64,000 bases of DNA, from assembly GCF_900156745.1 (NCBI RefSeq), contig NZ_LT707065.1, positions 4,464,001 to 4,528,000 on the forward strand, given 5' to 3'. The notes beneath the pieces were generated by a model. That model saw nothing but the letters and a program-made list of their open reading frames with translations. It was not told the DNA's origin and did not search any database. Positions within the stretch are counted from its first letter, which is position 1. Each line of letters starts with the position of its first letter. The DNA comes from Achromobacter sp. MFA1 R4. GTDB taxonomy: Bacteria > Pseudomonadota > Gammaproteobacteria > Burkholderiales > Burkholderiaceae_B. Below are positions 8,446 to 16,808 of this stretch, piece by piece. Position numbers and translations under genes: made by a program.

Positions 8446-8778
8446 ATGCCGATGTATGACTATGCGTGCGGGGATTGCGGGGAATTCGCCGCGTTGCGGC
8501 CGCTGGCGCAGTGGCGAGATCCGGCGCCGTGCCCGCAGTGCGGCGCGATGGCCGGCCGCATCGTGGGCGGGGCGCCGGCGATTTCGGCGCTGTCCTCCGC
8601 GGTCAATCGGGCGCGGGCGGCCAACGAGCGCAACGCGAACGAGCCGCGCAGCACGCGCGGCGGGCACGGCATGAACTGCGGGTGCTGCGCCGGCCCGCGT
8701 TCGCGCGGCAAGACCCGCACGTCCGCGGACGGCGCCAAGTCATTCGCGGGCGCGCGGCCGTGGATGATCAGCCACTAG
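8446..8778 (+). CDS. fmdB: FmdB-family zinc-ribbon protein
   Basis: This 110-residue protein has an N-terminal zinc ribbon, with Cys8, Cys11, Cys29 and Cys32 in MPMYDYACGDCG and CPQCG. A basic, disordered tail with an extra Cys-Gly-Cys-Cys cluster follows. FmdB was described as a putative regulator of formamidase genes; its biochemical action is not settled. It follows fmdA by 11 bases with a GGAGACG ribosome site, so it is co-transcribed. The second cysteine cluster in the tail is unusual for such a short member. Confidence 0.85.
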   Translation: MPMYDYACGDCGEFAALRPLAQWRDPAPCPQCGAMAGRIVGGAPAISALSSAVNRARAANERNANEPRSTRGGHGMNCGCCAGPRSRGKTRTSADGAKSFAGARPWMISH

Positions 8779-8807
8779 CCTGGCGATCAGTGCGCCGGCA
8801 AGCGTGT

Positions 8808-8837
8808 CGGCAGGCCCCGCGTCGCGCGGGCCTGCCG
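8808..8837. terminator. Strong GC hairpin between convergent fmdB and badR
   Basis: CGGCAGGCCCCGCG pairs with CGCGGGCCTGCCG across a three-base loop, with one bulged base. It lies between the convergent stops at 8778 and 8867. No T-run follows, so intrinsic termination is plausible but not certain. Confidence 0.4.
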
Positions 8838-8866
8838 GCTGCGCTTCGTGGAACCCGTGCCGGCCG

Positions 8867-9370
8867 CTACTGAGCCTCTTCCTGCCCCGCGTCCCGGTCC
8901 AGTTGCTGCATGTTGTCCAGCAGCTTGAGCAGGTAGTGCAGGGTATGGCTGAGGTCGCCCATCGAGAATTCCGCCAGCGCGCCTTCGTAGTAGTCGTGGA
9001 TGCGGGGCGTGGCGTCCTGCGTCCACACCTTGCGGCCGCGTTCGGTCATGGTGACCAGGCGAGAGCGCCGGTCGCGGCCGTCGGGGGCACTGGCAATGTG
9101 ACCGTCCCGCTCCATGCGGCTGATCAGTCCAGACAGGCTTTGGCGGCTGACCATGAGGTAGCGCGCCAGATCGCCCACGCTCATGCCGCCTTCGGCTTCG
9201 GGGCGCGACAAGGCGCCCAGCACGGCCCATTGCTGCGTGGTGAGCCCCAGGTGTTCGACTGCGCGGCTTCCCGTTTTATGCAGCATGTTTGCACATTGAT
9301 ACAGTCGGAAGAATAGCCTGTTGGCCAGCTCCATTCGGGCTATTTCGGTGTTTTTATTAGGGTTTGTCAT
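8867..9370 (-). CDS. badR: MarR-family regulator, BadR-like
   Basis: This 167-residue MarR protein has a winged helix-turn-helix (LGLTTQQWAVLGAL, then VGDLARYLMVSRQSLSGLIS) and the wing DGRDRRSRLVTMTERG. It is divergent from badH. In Rhodopseudomonas palustris the MarR protein BadR represses cyclohexanecarboxylate genes and responds to a pathway CoA ester; the same role is inferred here from position and family. A 26-base palindrome centred at 9432/9433 in the shared promoter is the natural binding site. The ATG at 9370 is used; the upstream open frame lacks coding character. Confidence 0.85.
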   Translation of the reverse strand: MTNPNKNTEIARMELANRLFFRLYQCANMLHKTGSRAVEHLGLTTQQWAVLGALSRPEAEGGMSVGDLARYLMVSRQSLSGLISRMERDGHIASAPDGRDRRSRLVTMTERGRKVWTQDATPRIHDYYEGALAEFSMGDLSHTLHYLLKLLDNMQQLDRDAGQEEAQ

Positions 9371-9419
9371 AGGTCTTATTTGCGCGTCCGGTGCTTGATC
9401 GCGGGTAGGGCTGCTTCTA

Positions 9420-9445
9420 ATATGCGTAAACATGTTTACGTATAT
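9420..9445. promoter_or_regulatory. Palindromic operator in the badR-badH promoter region
   Basis: A perfect 16-base palindrome, CGTAAACATGTTTACG, at 9425-9440 is extended by four more paired A/T positions on each side with one mismatch. It is 50 bases upstream of badR and 61 bases upstream of badH. Dyads of this kind are the usual MarR binding form. Confidence 0.65.
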
Positions 9446-9506
9446 TGGCTTGATTCCGTATCGGTGGGACAAGGATACCAAGCCAGCAACCTGGGCAGAG
9501 GAAATC

Positions 9507-10274
9507 ATGCAAAGACTGGCGGGCAAAACGGCAATCGTGACGGGCGGCGGTGGCGGTATCGGCGGGGCTACCTGCCGGCGCTTCGCCCAGGAAGGCGCCG
9601 CCGTGGCGGTCCTGGATCTCAACGCAGAGCACGCGCAGCGCGTGGCGGACGACATCGCAGCGGCCGGCGGGCGGGCGTTGGCGATTGCCTGCGACATCAC
9701 GCGGCGCGCGCAGGTGGATGCCGCCGTCGCGCAAACAGAGTCGGCGCTGGGGCCGGTCGACATCCTGGTCAACAACGCAGGATGGGACGTGTTCAAGCCT
9801 TTCACCAAGACCGAGCCCGCGCAATGGGAACGGCTCATCGCGATCAATCTGCTGGGCGCCTTGCACCTGCACCACGCGGTGCTGCCCGGCATGGCCGCAC
9901 GCAAGGCCGGGCGCATCGTGAACATCGCGTCGGACGCGGCGCGCGTCGGGTCGTCCGGCGAGGCGGTCTATGCCGCCTGCAAGGGAGGCATCGTGGCGTT
10001 TTCCAAGACCATCGCGCGCGAACATGCGCGGCAGGGCATCACGGTGAATGTGGTTTGCCCCGGGCCGACGGATACGGCGCTGTTTGCCGACTACAAGGAG
10101 GGCGCGGGCAACCCCGAAAAGCTCCTCGAAGCCTTTACGCGCGCGATTCCGCTGGGCCGTATCGGTCAGCCCGATGATCTGCCCGGCGCAATCCTTTTCT
10201 TTGCCAGCGACGACGCGGCCTACGTCACGGGGCAGGTGCTCAGCGTGTCCGGCGGACTGACGATGAACGGCTGA
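9507..10274 (+). CDS. badH: 2-hydroxycyclohexanecarboxyl-CoA dehydrogenase (SDR)
   Basis: This 255-residue short-chain dehydrogenase has a glycine-rich NAD site (TGGGGGIGG at 12-20), NNAG at 89-92, and catalytic Ser142, Tyr155 and Lys159. In the cyclohexanecarboxylate route it oxidises 2-hydroxycyclohexanecarboxyl-CoA to the 2-keto ester. That specific role is assigned because badI, aliB and aliA follow on the same strand. The start at 9507 has a GAGGAAATC ribosome site and begins just before the Rossmann fold; an in-frame ATG at 9432 sits inside the palindrome and is rejected. Confidence 0.85.
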   Translation: MQRLAGKTAIVTGGGGGIGGATCRRFAQEGAAVAVLDLNAEHAQRVADDIAAAGGRALAIACDITRRAQVDAAVAQTESALGPVDILVNNAGWDVFKPFTKTEPAQWERLIAINLLGALHLHHAVLPGMAARKAGRIVNIASDAARVGSSGEAVYAACKGGIVAFSKTIAREHARQGITVNVVCPGPTDTALFADYKEGAGNPEKLLEAFTRAIPLGRIGQPDDLPGAILFFASDDAAYVTGQVLSVSGGLTMNG

Positions 10275-10309
10275 GGCCGCGCGGCCCACCTTCCCTTCAT
10301 GGAGCCATG

Positions 10310-11092
10310 ATGAACTACGAAGACATTCTGTACGACGTGCGCGGCGGCGCCGCCTGGATCACGATCAACCGCCCCGAGAAAATGAACGCGTTCCGCGGCC
10401 GGACCTGCGACGAGCTGATCCACGCCATCAACCGCGCAGGCTATGCGCCCGAGATCGGCGTGATCGTGCTGGCCGGCGCCGGAGAAAAGGCCTTCTGCAC
10501 GGGGGGAGACCAGTCGGCCCATGCCGGCCAATACGATGGCCGCGGCACCATCGGGCTGCCGATGGAGGAACTGCACAATGCCATCCGCGACGTGCCCAAG
10601 CCGGTGATCGCCCGCGTCCAGGGCTATGCCATTGGCGGCGGCAACGTGCTGTGCACCATCTGCGATTTCACGATCGCATCGGAAAAAGCGGTATTCGGAC
10701 AGGTCGGACCCAAGGTCGGCTCGGTGGACCCGGGCTACGGCACCGCCTACCTGGCGCGCGTGGTCGGCGAGAAGAAGGCGCGCGAGATCTGGTACCTGTG
10801 CCGCCGCTATCCCGCTTCCGAGGCCTTGGCCATGGGGCTGGTCAATGCGGTGGTGCCGCATGAGCAGCTCGACGAAGAGATCGGAAGGTGGTGCGCCGAG
10901 ATCATGGAAAAAAGCCCCACCGCGCTCGCGATCGCCAAGCGGTCTTTCAACATGGACACGGCGCACCAGGCCGGCATCGCCGGCATGGGCATGTATGCGC
11001 TCAAGCTCTATTACGACACCGACGAGTCGCGCGAAGGCGTGCGCGCGTTCCAGGAAAAGCGCAAGCCCGATTTCCGCCAGTTCGCGAAGTAG
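10310..11092 (+). CDS. badI: 2-ketocyclohexanecarboxyl-CoA hydrolase
   Basis: This 260-residue crotonase-family enzyme resembles naphthoate synthase MenB and strongly recalls R. palustris BadI, including CTGGDQS, GYAIGGGNVL, FGQVGPK and a near-identical C-terminal SFNMDTAHQAGIAG region. BadI opens the ring of 2-ketocyclohexanecarboxyl-CoA hydrolytically to pimeloyl-CoA. The ATG at 10310 gives proper spacing from GGAG at 10301; the ATG three bases earlier is too close. It is 35 bases after badH, in the same operon. The product pimeloyl-CoA would enter beta-oxidation. Confidence 0.9.
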   Translation: MNYEDILYDVRGGAAWITINRPEKMNAFRGRTCDELIHAINRAGYAPEIGVIVLAGAGEKAFCTGGDQSAHAGQYDGRGTIGLPMEELHNAIRDVPKPVIARVQGYAIGGGNVLCTICDFTIASEKAVFGQVGPKVGSVDPGYGTAYLARVVGEKKAREIWYLCRRYPASEALAMGLVNAVVPHEQLDEEIGRWCAEIMEKSPTALAIAKRSFNMDTAHQAGIAGMGMYALKLYYDTDESREGVRAFQEKRKPDFRQFAK

Positions 11093-11174
11093 GCGCACCG
11101 CGGCCACGCGCCCGTCGGGTACGGGCGACGAATAACAGCGGGCCGCCCGGAAGGGCGAGCCCGAAGGAGACGGC

Positions 11175-12326
11175 ATGAATCCGTATATCGACGAGGACCT
11201 GTCCGCGTTGTCTGAACACGCGGGGCGTTTTGCCGACGGGCGCATCGCGCCTGGTTGCCAGGAGCGTGACCGGACGCGCGTGCTGGACCGCGGCCTGATG
11301 CGGGAAATGGGCGCCATGGGCTTTATTGCCCCCGAACTGCCCGAGGCTTGCGGCGGGCAAGGCATGGGGTGCCTCGCGGCGGGCGTCATCCACGAAGCGG
11401 TGGCGCGCGCTGACCTCAGCATGTCGTATGTGAATCTGCTGGCGTCCCTGAACGGGCAGATCCTGGCGCAGCATGGCCGTCCCGACGTCGCCAGACCCTG
11501 GCTGGCACGGTTGACGCAAGGCGAGGCGCTGCTGGCCATTGCGCTGACCGAGCCGCGTGGCGGCTCCGATGCCGCCAATCTGCAGTTGCGCGTAGAGCGC
11601 GTGGACGGCCATTACGTGCTGAACGGGGAAAAGGCATCCATTTCCGCAGCCGACCAGGCCGACGCCGCAGTCGTGTTCGGCCGCAGCGGCGCGGCGGACT
11701 CGGGCGCGCGCGGCGTGACCGCGGTGCTCGTGCCGCTGGACCTGCCTGGCGTCACCCGCAACCGCTACGACTGCCATGGCCAGCGCGCGATCGGGCGCGG
11801 GTCGCTGTTCTTCGAGAACGTCTGTGTGCCCGCCGACCACGTGCTGGGCGAGGAGGGAGGGGGCTTTGCGCAGGTGATGCAGGGCTTTGACTATTCGCGG
11901 GCGCTCATCGGCTTGCAGGTCCTGGCCGTCGCGCGCGCCGCGCTGGACGAGGCTTGGGACTACGCGACGCAGCGCGAGGCGTTCGGCAAGCCGCTGTCCG
12001 CGTTCCAGGGCGTGTCGCATCCGCTTGCCGAGGGCGACACGCAGGTCGAGGCGGCGCGGCTGCTGTGCCTGCAGACGCTGTGGCTCAAGGACCGGGGCCA
12101 GCCGCACGGCTCGCAGGCCGCCATGTGCAAATGGTGGGCGCCCAAGCTCGCGTACGACGTGGTGCACCAGTGCCTGCTGACGTTCGGTCACGGGGGCTAC
12201 GACCGCGGCGTGATGGAGCAGCGGCTGCGCGATGTGCTGGGCTTTCAGATCGGGGACGGTACCGCGCAGATCATGAAACTCATCATCGCGCGCCATCGGG
12301 CCGGACGCGGGGCGGTGCCGGCATAG
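11175..12326 (+). CDS. aliB: Acyl-CoA dehydrogenase, probable cyclohexanecarboxyl-CoA dehydrogenase
   Basis: This 383-residue flavoprotein has the standard acyl-CoA dehydrogenase order: helical N-domain, the FAD-contacting LTEPRGGSDAA segment near residue 120, a beta domain, and a helical C-domain ending in QIMKLIIAR. AliB introduces the first double bond into cyclohexanecarboxyl-CoA. Placement between badI and aliA supports that role. An electron acceptor (ETF) is needed and not encoded here. The ATG at 11175 has a GAAGGAGAC ribosome site. Confidence 0.82.
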   Translation: MNPYIDEDLSALSEHAGRFADGRIAPGCQERDRTRVLDRGLMREMGAMGFIAPELPEACGGQGMGCLAAGVIHEAVARADLSMSYVNLLASLNGQILAQHGRPDVARPWLARLTQGEALLAIALTEPRGGSDAANLQLRVERVDGHYVLNGEKASISAADQADAAVVFGRSGAADSGARGVTAVLVPLDLPGVTRNRYDCHGQRAIGRGSLFFENVCVPADHVLGEEGGGFAQVMQGFDYSRALIGLQVLAVARAALDEAWDYATQREAFGKPLSAFQGVSHPLAEGDTQVEAARLLCLQTLWLKDRGQPHGSQAAMCKWWAPKLAYDVVHQCLLTFGHGGYDRGVMEQRLRDVLGFQIGDGTAQIMKLIIARHRAGRGAVPA

Positions 12327-12372
12327 CGGGGCGGGTGACAGCGGACATCACAACCATAAGGGAGACGTAGCC

Positions 12373-14028
12373 ATGGAATTCGACGCCGTACTGATTGCGC
12401 CGCGCCGGGCCGAGAGCATCGCGCGCGGCTGGTGGCCGGACCGCACGATCAACGATCTGCTGGACGATTACGCGGCGTCGCGGCCGGAGAAGATTGCGTT
12501 GACCGCGGTGCAGGCAGAACAGGGCGTGGCAAGGCAGTTCACCAGCCGCGAGCTGGCGTCGCTGGCCGATCGGGTGGCCGTCGGGCTGGCGCGCCTGGGC
12601 GTGGGGCGGGGAGACGTGGTGGCCTGCCAGTTGCCGAACGGCTGGCAGTTCGTTGTCACGTACCTGGCGTGTTCGCGCATCGGCGCGGTCATGAATCCGC
12701 TGATGCACATCTTCCGACAGCGCGAGCTGTCGTTCATGCTGCATCACAGCGAAGCCCGCGTGCTCCTCATTCCGGATCGCTTTCGCGGTTTCGATTACCC
12801 CGGCATGGTCGAGGGCCTGCGCGCGGCCGTGCCCGCGCTGGAACATGTGATCGTTGTGGGCGGCGCGGGGCCCGACAGCTTCGAGGCCCGGCTGAGCGAC
12901 CCGGCCTGGGAGCGCGAGCCGGACGCGCGCGCCATCCTGACCCGTTCCCGGCCCGGTCCGGACGACGTCACGCAGCTCATGTACACGTCGGGCACCACAG
13001 GCGAGCCCAAGGGCGTGATGCACACCGCCAACACGTGCCTGTCTAACATCGCCGCCTATGCCGAGCGCCTGCGCCTGGGGCCGGACGACGTGGTGCTGAT
13101 GGGTTCGCCCATGGCGCACCAGACCGGCTTCATGTACGGGCTGATGATGCCTTTCTACCTTCAGGCCAGCGCCGTGACGCTGGATATCTGGAACGCGGCG
13201 ACGGCCGCGCGGCTGATGCGCGAGCACGGCGTCACCTTCAGCATGGCCTCCACCCCCTTCCTGACCGACATCGCGCGCGAGGTGGCGCAGTCGGGTAATC
13301 CGGTGCCGACGCTGCGCACCTTTCTGTGCGCGGGCGCGCCGATACCGGGACCCCTGGTTGAACAGGCAAGCCGCACGCTGGGCGCCAAGATCATTTCGGC
13401 CTGGGGCATGACCGAGAACGGCGCGGTCACGCTGACGCTGCCGGAGGACGCGGACGAGCGCGCCTGCACCACCGACGGCCGGCCGCTGCCCGGGGTGGAG
13501 ATCAAGGTCACGGACGCGTCGGGGACTGTGCTGCCGGCGGGCCAGGAAGGTTGCCTGTGGTTGAGATCCGCTTCCAACTTCGGCGGCTACCTGAAGCGGC
13601 CGCAGCTCAACGCGACGGACGCCGACGGCTGGTTCGACACGGGCGACATGGCGCGCATCGATGCGGACGGGTATCTGCGCATCACGGGCCGCAGCAAGGA
13701 CGTCATCATCCGCGGGGGCGAGAACATCCCCGTGGTGGAGATCGAAGCGCTGCTGTATCGGCATCCGGCGGTGGAAAGCGCCGCCATCGTCGCCTATCCC
13801 GATGAGCGGCTGGGCGAGCGGGCGTGCGCCGTCGTCACGTTGAAGCGCGGCCAGCAACTGGAGCTGGCCGCACTGGTGGGCTTTCTGAAGGGGCTTGGCG
13901 TCGCGGTTCAGTACATTCCGGAACGCCTGGAGATCCGGGACGCCTTGCCCACGACGCCCAGCGGGAAGGTGCAGAAGTTCCGGCTGCGCCAGATGTTGGC
14001 TGACGCCTCGCCTGCAGCGGGGGGCTAG
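12373..14028 (+). CDS. aliA: Acyl-CoA synthetase, probable cyclohexanecarboxylate-CoA ligase
   Basis: This 551-residue ANL-superfamily ligase has the P-loop-like [13 protein letters not shown], the adenylate-binding WGMTE, the hinge FDTGD then [13 protein letters not shown], and the C-terminal catalytic lysine in [11 protein letters not shown]. It would activate cyclohexanecarboxylate with ATP and CoA as the entry step of the badHI-aliB route. It is last in the operon, 46 bases after aliB, with a GGGAGACG ribosome site. Its stop overlaps the stop of the convergent binding-protein gene by two bases. Benzoate or other cyclic acids may also be accepted. Confidence 0.85.
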   Translation: MEFDAVLIAPRRAESIARGWWPDRTINDLLDDYAASRPEKIALTAVQAEQGVARQFTSRELASLADRVAVGLARLGVGRGDVVACQLPNGWQFVVTYLACSRIGAVMNPLMHIFRQRELSFMLHHSEARVLLIPDRFRGFDYPGMVEGLRAAVPALEHVIVVGGAGPDSFEARLSDPAWEREPDARAILTRSRPGPDDVTQLMYTSGTTGEPKGVMHTANTCLSNIAAYAERLRLGPDDVVLMGSPMAHQTGFMYGLMMPFYLQASAVTLDIWNAATAARLMREHGVTFSMASTPFLTDIAREVAQSGNPVPTLRTFLCAGAPIPGPLVEQASRTLGAKIISAWGMTENGAVTLTLPEDADERACTTDGRPLPGVEIKVTDASGTVLPAGQEGCLWLRSASNFGGYLKRPQLNATDADGWFDTGDMARIDADGYLRITGRSKDVIIRGGENIPVVEIEALLYRHPAVESAAIVAYPDERLGERACAVVTLKRGQQLELAALVGFLKGLGVAVQYIPERLEIRDALPTTPSGKVQKFRLRQMLADASPAAGG

Positions 14029-14774
14029 GCCTTCGCCTCAGCCTCTAGCGGCGCCACGGCGGCGCCCTGGATCTTGTGGCGCGCCAACGCATCGGCGACG
14101 AAGCCCGACTGCTTCATGGCCTCGACAAACGCCGACAGGTAGGCGCTGGCCTTGACGCCGCGGCGCTTGGGCACGCCCATGGCCTGGCGGATCAGCATGA
14201 AATGGCCGTCCAGGAGGCGCAGTCCGCCAAGCCGCCGGGCATCCGCTTCGAGCTGCTGTTTCACGCCCGCGGCCACTTCCATGTTTTCCTGCAGGAAGGT
14301 GTCGACCACGGCGGGCGACGTGGGGGCGCGGAAGATCTCGGCCTGCTTGAGTTCGCGGGTCAGATACAGGTCATAGGCGCTGCCCTTGCCTACGACGACG
14401 CGCTGGCCCTTGCTGTCGACCTCGTCCCGGCTCTTGATGGGCGAATCCTCGCGCACCAGGTAGGCGCCCTCGATCACGACATACGGCGCGGTGAAGGCGA
14501 TCTGCTCGCCGCGCAGCGGGTCGATCGCGAAAAAGCCCACGTCCGCCTGCTCCGCCGCGACGGCGTTGACGGACTCGCCGGCGGATTTGAACACGACAAG
14601 TTCCAGCTTCACGTCCAGACGGCGCGCAAGCTCCGTGGCCAGGTCGACCGACACGCCGCCGGGCTGGCCGGTGGCGGGATCGGTGTTGGCAAGGATGGGG
14701 TTGCCCAGGTTGATGGACGCGCGCAGCACGCCCGTGGGAGCAAAGGCGGAGAGCATTTCGGATTCGGTCTTCAT
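14025..14774 (-). CDS. Transporter substrate-binding domain protein without signal peptide
   Basis: This 249-residue type-II periplasmic-binding fold belongs to the amino-acid (SBP_bac_3) family; GVSVDLATELARRL and ADVGFFAIDPLRGEQIAFT are characteristic. No signal peptide is visible from this ATG or from the longer frame that begins at 14834, so the protein may stay in the cytosol or be inactive for transport. No ABC permease or ATPase genes are nearby. It converges on aliA with overlapping stops. The start at 14774 follows an AAGGA run. A ligand-sensing role is possible but not shown. Confidence 0.75.
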   Translation of the reverse strand: MKTESEMLSAFAPTGVLRASINLGNPILANTDPATGQPGGVSVDLATELARRLDVKLELVVFKSAGESVNAVAAEQADVGFFAIDPLRGEQIAFTAPYVVIEGAYLVREDSPIKSRDEVDSKGQRVVVGKGSAYDLYLTRELKQAEIFRAPTSPAVVDTFLQENMEVAAGVKQQLEADARRLGGLRLLDGHFMLIRQAMGVPKRRGVKASAYLSAFVEAMKQSGFVADALARHKIQGAAVAPLEAEAKA

Positions 14775-14855
14775 GGCTTCCTTGCTGGAGGGGACGCGCC
14801 GCCGGGCGCGGTCGATGCCAGAGGATAGCGCCAAAGCCCCCTGCGGTGCGATGGC

Positions 14856-15281
14856 CTATTGGGCGCGGCGCAGGATGTATTGCCCGGCGAGCGGGCCGGT
14901 GGGGCGCGTGCCGTCGCGGTAGAGCATCGTGACCTGGTTCTCGCCGACGAAGAAACGCTGGCTGTCGCCCGCCGCGTCGAGCCGGATCGTGCTGCCGTCA
15001 GACTCCCAGCTGAAGGTGCCGGTCACGATCTCCGGTTCGGGCTGGCGGTCCAGGTATTGGGTCAGCTTTTCGTATCGGCCGTCCTTCATGAGCGTCAGGC
15101 GCATGCGGATGCCCGGGCAATCGGCGCAGGGCAGGGTGCCGTCGTAGCTGCCCTCCCAGTCCAGGGAGTTGCGCGCGGTGTGATTGTCCACGGGCACCGA
15201 GCGGGCGGTGATGGGCTTGGACGGGGCGCAGCCGGCAAGCAACGCAAGACTCAGGGTGCAGGTCAGGGTGGTTTTCATCAT
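14856..15281 (-). CDS. NlpE-like lipoprotein (copper-resistance NlpE N-terminal domain)
   Basis: This 141-residue lipoprotein has a lipobox LLAGC, with the lipidated cysteine near residue 18. Its mature domain starts with the NlpE signature YDGTLPCADCPGI, including the CADC redox or metal pair. NlpE senses surface contact and envelope stress, including copper stress, through Cpx in Escherichia coli; this protein has only the N-terminal domain, so that signalling role is not assured. It is divergent from the osmC-family gene. An alternative ATG lies one codon downstream. Confidence 0.85.
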   Translation of the reverse strand: MMKTTLTCTLSLALLAGCAPSKPITARSVPVDNHTARNSLDWEGSYDGTLPCADCPGIRMRLTLMKDGRYEKLTQYLDRQPEPEIVTGTFSWESDGSTIRLDAAGDSQRFFVGENQVTMLYRDGTRPTGPLAGQYILRRAQ

Positions 15282-15482
15282 GGCGAGCTCCTCTGTGGCG
15301 GGTGATTGGCGGCTAGACGCGTATCCACGATACGGACAGTAACCGGGGCGTGCTGAAACGGGATGTAAGGCGACGACGCCACGCCAACCGCTACCGCGCG
15401 CTCCGCGCCTGCGCTAAGCTCGGCCTGCTTTGCGCGCACAGGGCGGCATGGGGCCGCCGGCGCGCCGACTGGGACGACAGGC

Positions 15483-15956
15483 ATGAAGGGCGAACACCAA
15501 TACACCGTTACCGTGGACTGGACCGGCAATACCGGCGCCGGCACGTCCGGCTACGCGGCCTATTCCCGCGACCACCTCATCCAGTCCGCGGGCAAGCCCG
15601 ATGTGCCGGGGTCATCGGACCCGGCGTTCCGAGGCGACCCGTCGCGCTGGAACCCCGAGGACATGCTGGTGGCCTCGCTCTCGGCCTGCCACAAGCTCTG
15701 GTATCTGCACCTGTGCGCGGTCGAGGGCGTGACGGTCGAGGCATACCGCGACGAAGCGCAGGGCGTGATGATCGAAGACCCCGAGCGCGGCGGCGCATTT
15801 TCGCAGGTCACGCTGCGGCCCCAGGTCACGATCCGCGCTGGCGACGACGTCGCGCTGGCGGAAAAACTGCACGAACGCGCGCATCATTTCTGCTTCATCG
15901 CCAACTCGGTGAATTTCCCGGTGCGGTGCGAGCCGCGCATTGGGACGGTGGGATGA
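15483..15956 (+). CDS. OsmC-family peroxiredoxin-like protein
   Basis: This 157-residue protein has the two OsmC/Ohr cysteines, in SLSACHKLWYLH and in HHFCFIANSVNFPV. The family reduces organic hydroperoxides in the cytosol with thiol donors. The glutamate and arginine needed for activation are not assigned here. The ATG at 15483 fits the family N-terminus. Four bases after its stop lies a broken isochorismatase gene start, then a DUF3820 gene. Confidence 0.9.
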   Translation: MKGEHQYTVTVDWTGNTGAGTSGYAAYSRDHLIQSAGKPDVPGSSDPAFRGDPSRWNPEDMLVASLSACHKLWYLHLCAVEGVTVEAYRDEAQGVMIEDPERGGAFSQVTLRPQVTIRAGDDVALAEKLHERAHHFCFIANSVNFPVRCEPRIGTVG

Positions 15957-15960
15957 GCGC

Positions 15961-16032
15961 ATGGAATTCCCCATGACCTCCGCCCTCATCATCGACGTCC
16001 AACGCGCGCTGTTCGAAACCTCGCCGCGGTGA
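15961..16032 (+). pseudogene. Vestigial N-terminus of an isochorismatase-family hydrolase
   Basis: The frame reads MEFPMTSALIIDVQRALFET then SPR and a stop. ALIIDVQ is the typical first strand with catalytic aspartate of cysteine hydrolases such as isochorismatase and nicotinamidase. Only about 23 codons remain of a family normally about 180-200 residues long. The stop overlaps the region just before the DUF3820 start, so most of the gene has been deleted. Confidence 0.6.
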
Positions 16033-16037
16033 ATGCG

Positions 16038-16262
16038 ATGGATCCGGAACTGCTTTCCCTGCTGGTGACCCGCGAGATGCCCTTCGGCAAGTACAAGGGG
16101 CGGCTGATCGCCGATCTGCCGGGGGCCTATCTGGCGTGGTTCGCGCGCAAGGGATTTCCGCCCGGTGAACTGGGGCGCCTGCTGGCCCTCATGCTTGAAC
16201 TGGACCACAACGGCCTGTCTTCGCTGCTGGATCCGCTGCGCAAGACCCCGCGCCGGCGCTGA
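16038..16262 (+). CDS. DUF3820-family protein
   Basis: This small basic protein of 74 residues has the family core MPFGKYKGRLIADLPGAYL followed by WFARKGFPPGELG. Members are widespread in proteobacteria; one Pseudomonas relative is annotated as quorum-sensing-regulated. No biochemical function is known to me. The ATG at 16038 is chosen over an in-frame GTG at 16029, which overlaps the stop of the isochorismatase remnant. Confidence 0.85.
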   Translation: MDPELLSLLVTREMPFGKYKGRLIADLPGAYLAWFARKGFPPGELGRLLALMLELDHNGLSSLLDPLRKTPRRR

Positions 16263-16416
16263 TCTGCGTCCCGGAAACGGCAGGAAACATCTGGCGCGCC
16301 TCATGTAGCGTCTTGGCACGACGCCGCGGGGCGGCTGGGGCTACCATAAGCGGCGCGCCCTGGGGCCGGCCGTCGGCCCGCCGCCCGGGGCGCCGTCTTA
16401 TCGAACGGAGGTCGCC

Positions 16417-16734
16417 ATGCAAAAACGCCACATCACCGCTTTCCTCCTTGCCGCCCTGTGCGCGGCGGGCGCCGCGCAGGCCCAGAACGCCGCGCCCGCC
16501 ACGCAGGAAATGCAGTTCCCCTCCCGCGAGGGCAGCCTGTCGCCGCCATCGACGCTGCGCATGACCGTGACGCCGGAGACCCCGCCGGTGGTGATCCGCG
16601 ACACGCCGGCCAGCCAGGCCGAGTTCCAGCGCTGCCGCCAGGTGTCGGACCGGGCCGCGGTGTCCAACGCGCAGATGCAGGCCGGCGTGGAGCAATGCCT
16701 GCGGGAACTGGAGCAGCGCCGCCAGCAGCAATAG
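16417..16734 (+). CDS. Small exported protein of unknown function
   Basis: This 105-residue protein has a signal peptide (MQKRHITAFLLAALCAAGAA, cleavage after AQA). The mature part is Pro/Thr-rich, then helical and Gln/Arg-rich, with two cysteines (RCRQ and QCLREL) that could pair in the periplasm. GGAGGTCGCC precedes the ATG. I do not recognise the family. Confidence 0.75.
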   Translation: MQKRHITAFLLAALCAAGAAQAQNAAPATQEMQFPSREGSLSPPSTLRMTVTPETPPVVIRDTPASQAEFQRCRQVSDRAAVSNAQMQAGVEQCLRELEQRRQQQ

Positions 16735-16808
16735 CCCCGGGGAAGACCGGGCGCGGGGCCGAAGCGGGTACACTTGTGCGCCGTTTTGCTTTCAGCGCCT
16801 GAATTCCC

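Noticed and set aside
9432..9506. Upstream ATG of badH at 9432
   Set aside because: It lies in the centre of the palindrome and has no ribosome site; the ATG at 9507 has one and begins the SDR fold.
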